A DNA stretch of 53,180 nucleotides, from the NCBI GenBank assembly GCA_016178585.1, contig JACOTA010000032.1, positions 1 to 53,180 on the forward strand. The letters are read 5' to 3'. Position numbers and translations under genes: made by a program. The stretch's first letter is position 1; every line of letters begins with the position of its first letter. Of this stretch, positions 52,398 through 53,180 are shown in pieces. The notes under the pieces are model-generated. The model did no database searches and was not told where the DNA came from. It saw nothing but the letters and a program-made list of their open reading frames with translations. The stretch comes from Nitrospirota bacterium (GTDB taxonomy: Bacteria; Nitrospirota; Nitrospiria; JACQBW01).

Positions 52398-52400
52398 TGA

Positions 52401-52586
52401 TCAGGGCCGGTGAAGGATTTCAATGAGTTCGGTCATAAAAGAAACGGCAGATGACTGATTGTTGCGGGAGTAAACGGCTATCAGATTTTGGAGCATTCTT
52501 TCTAAAATCGCCCGGGTACCGGTTTTATGCAGATATTCCTCCTGATCACCATAACCTGAATGAGTTAAAAAATCAATACATTCCAC
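52401..52586 (-). pseudogene. C-terminal fragment of a SirB1/transglutaminase-TPR-like gene, cut by a MITE
   Basis: About 61 codons remain. The segment TRAILERMLQNLIAVYSRNN followed by a helix pair resembles the C-terminus of SirB1-like proteins (RxILxRMLxNLKxIYxxxxxxxRAL), a pattern recalled from memory, not searched. The only start, a GTG at 52586, lies exactly at the MITE boundary and has no ribosome binding site, so the 5' portion of the gene appears to have been removed or displaced. Confidence 0.5.
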
Positions 52587-52721
52587 CCAAGACCAGCGAT
52601 AGACTTCGCACCCACTTATTAATCATGTCATTGCGAGCACCGAAGGGTGCGTGGCAATCTTATCGTAAAGTCTTGAGATTGCTTCACTTTGTTCGCAATG
52701 ACAGCTTTCTAACTCTGTTCT
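52586..52721 (+). mobile_element. MITE-like repeat fused to hairpin copy E
   Basis: Main subtype. The left end is complete; the right end stops at CTCTGTTCT, missing the last TGGG, and joins directly to the family 2 hairpin at 52722. No target duplication. Confidence 0.8.
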
Positions 52722-52850
52722 CCGACGCCGATGAATTTATCCTCATCTCTAGATGATGACATTAAGGTTGATAAGCAAAATTCATCGAAGTCTCCATCCA
52801 TGGCATACCAGGCACTTTCGTCAATGCCCACCCTTCACTGAAGGGTTACC
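52722..52850. repeat. Variable-arm hairpin, family 2, copy E (left arm lost)
   Basis: Nearly identical to copy B from CCGACGCCGATGAATTT to CCCTTCACTGAAGGGTTACC, with two differences. The left outer arm present in copy B (GCCTGGAACGCCATTCCTT) is missing; the MITE right end occupies its place. Confidence 0.8.
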
Positions 52851-52941
52851 ATTCCTGCGGAAAATTAAGACTTGAATTTGATCGTTAAGCATCTCTTATT
52901 TGTAATCAGCAAGAAAATTTTTTTGTAACTACTCAGGAGTG

Positions 52942-53180
52942 TCAGGGAGGAAAAAGCATTTCAGGCAAGTACGGTTGACCTGTCATGGACTGGGAAATGG
53001 ATTGCAAGAGGTTCCAGCCGTTTTTACGAGCTGTGGATAGGTAGCTTCTGATGCGGGCAAAGTTTTTTGCGCCTTGTAAGGTTCGGAAGCATCCGGATAT
53101 TTTCTGACGCACCTTGATCATTCGGATATCTTGCTCTGACTGGTTATTGGTGAAGGGGACGCGCAGGTCGTGAAAGAAGG
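52942..53180 (-). CDS. IS66-family transposase, C-terminal part (runs off the window)
   Basis: The minus strand from the window edge encodes 78 residues ending at TGA 52942-52944. The sequence FTNNQSEQDIRMIKVRQKIS, then GCFRTLQGAKNFARIRSYLSTARKNGWNLLQ, is the conserved C-terminal end of IS66 (TnpC) DDE transposases, including the catalytic Glu in NNQSEQD. The remainder lies beyond 53180. The element's end is probably near 52922-52936 (minus strand TGAGTAGTTACAAAA), but no inverted repeat partner can be seen. Confidence 0.85.
   Translation of the reverse strand, partial: FFHDLRVPFTNNQSEQDIRMIKVRQKISGCFRTLQGAKNFARIRSYLSTARKNGWNLLQSISQSMTGQPYLPEMLFPP

Overview
The window is a 53 kb piece of chromosome from a Gram-negative, probably uncultivated environmental bacterium. 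Gram-negative signs are a UB2H-type bifunctional penicillin-binding protein, lipoproteins and type IV pilus minor pilins. Moderate GC and the mix of PocR-GAF-GGDEF, HD-GYP and DUF4321 proteins with a GH57/glycogen block recall Nitrospirota or delta-proteobacterial relatives, but nothing here fixes the phylum. No rRNA, tRNA or CRISPR array was seen. The right edge lies inside an IS66-type transposase.

Layout. 0.3-5 kb (minus strand): Ppx/GppA phosphatase, a lipoprotein, a small coiled-coil protein and RecG, then rpmB on plus. 5.3-11 kb: hemE with an unknown partner, CCA-adding enzyme, a small plus-strand pair including DUF4321, and uvrB. 11-15.7 kb: a PocR-GAF-GAF-GGDEF diguanylate cyclase and the phoH-ybeY-ftsY cluster. 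16.3-22.5 kb: a four-gene minor pilin operon (fimT-pilV-pilW-pilX, minus) behind a good sigma-54 promoter. Its PilW is a 1231-residue protein with fibronectin-III-like domains. mazEF and an NtrC-type sigma-54 activator follow. 25-28.6 kb: an 18-residue basic microprotein, a membrane-anchored FGE-like protein, a dienelactone-hydrolase-like enzyme and glucokinase. 28.8-40.2 kb: a complete glycogen module (glgB, a GH57/DUF3536 protein, malQ, glgC, glgP, glgA). 40.2-43.2 kb: bifunctional putA. 43.4-45 kb: a GC-rich hipBA module. 45-51 kb: TPR lipoprotein, PBP1b, HD-GYP response regulator, YgfZ and an HNH endonuclease. 51-53 kb: Rieske protein, ferredoxin, a methyltransferase, a truncated SirB1-like gene and the IS66 remnant.

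The most unusual content is repetitive. (1) A ~140 bp MITE-like element (terminal inverted repeats CCCAAGAcCAGcGATAG/CTAACTCTGTTCTTGGG, 5 bp target duplications at several copies) occurs at least eight times plus a remnant. It sits repeatedly at gene ends: its terminus now supplies the last residues and stop codon of several proteins, and its open frame runs into the 5' ends of others. One insertion can be reverted on paper to recover the original C-terminus of the hydrolase. (2) A second family of five ~110-150 bp hairpins has a conserved core (TATCCTCATCTCT...GGATAA inside a CGAAGTTT/AAACTTCG-type stem) but different outer arms that stay complementary in each full copy. This suggests selected structure, or insertion into the loops of existing hairpins. 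Two copies lie in opposite orientation around hipBA. (3) A third variable-arm hairpin family sits immediately after the stop codons of rpmB and the HNH gene. I recognise neither hairpin family as a named RNA or mobile element; they are the best candidates for something undescribed.

Functionally the window joins glycogen storage and mobilisation, c-di-GMP turnover (GGDEF and HD-GYP), surface pili and housekeeping genes, with two toxin-antitoxin-type modules interspersed.
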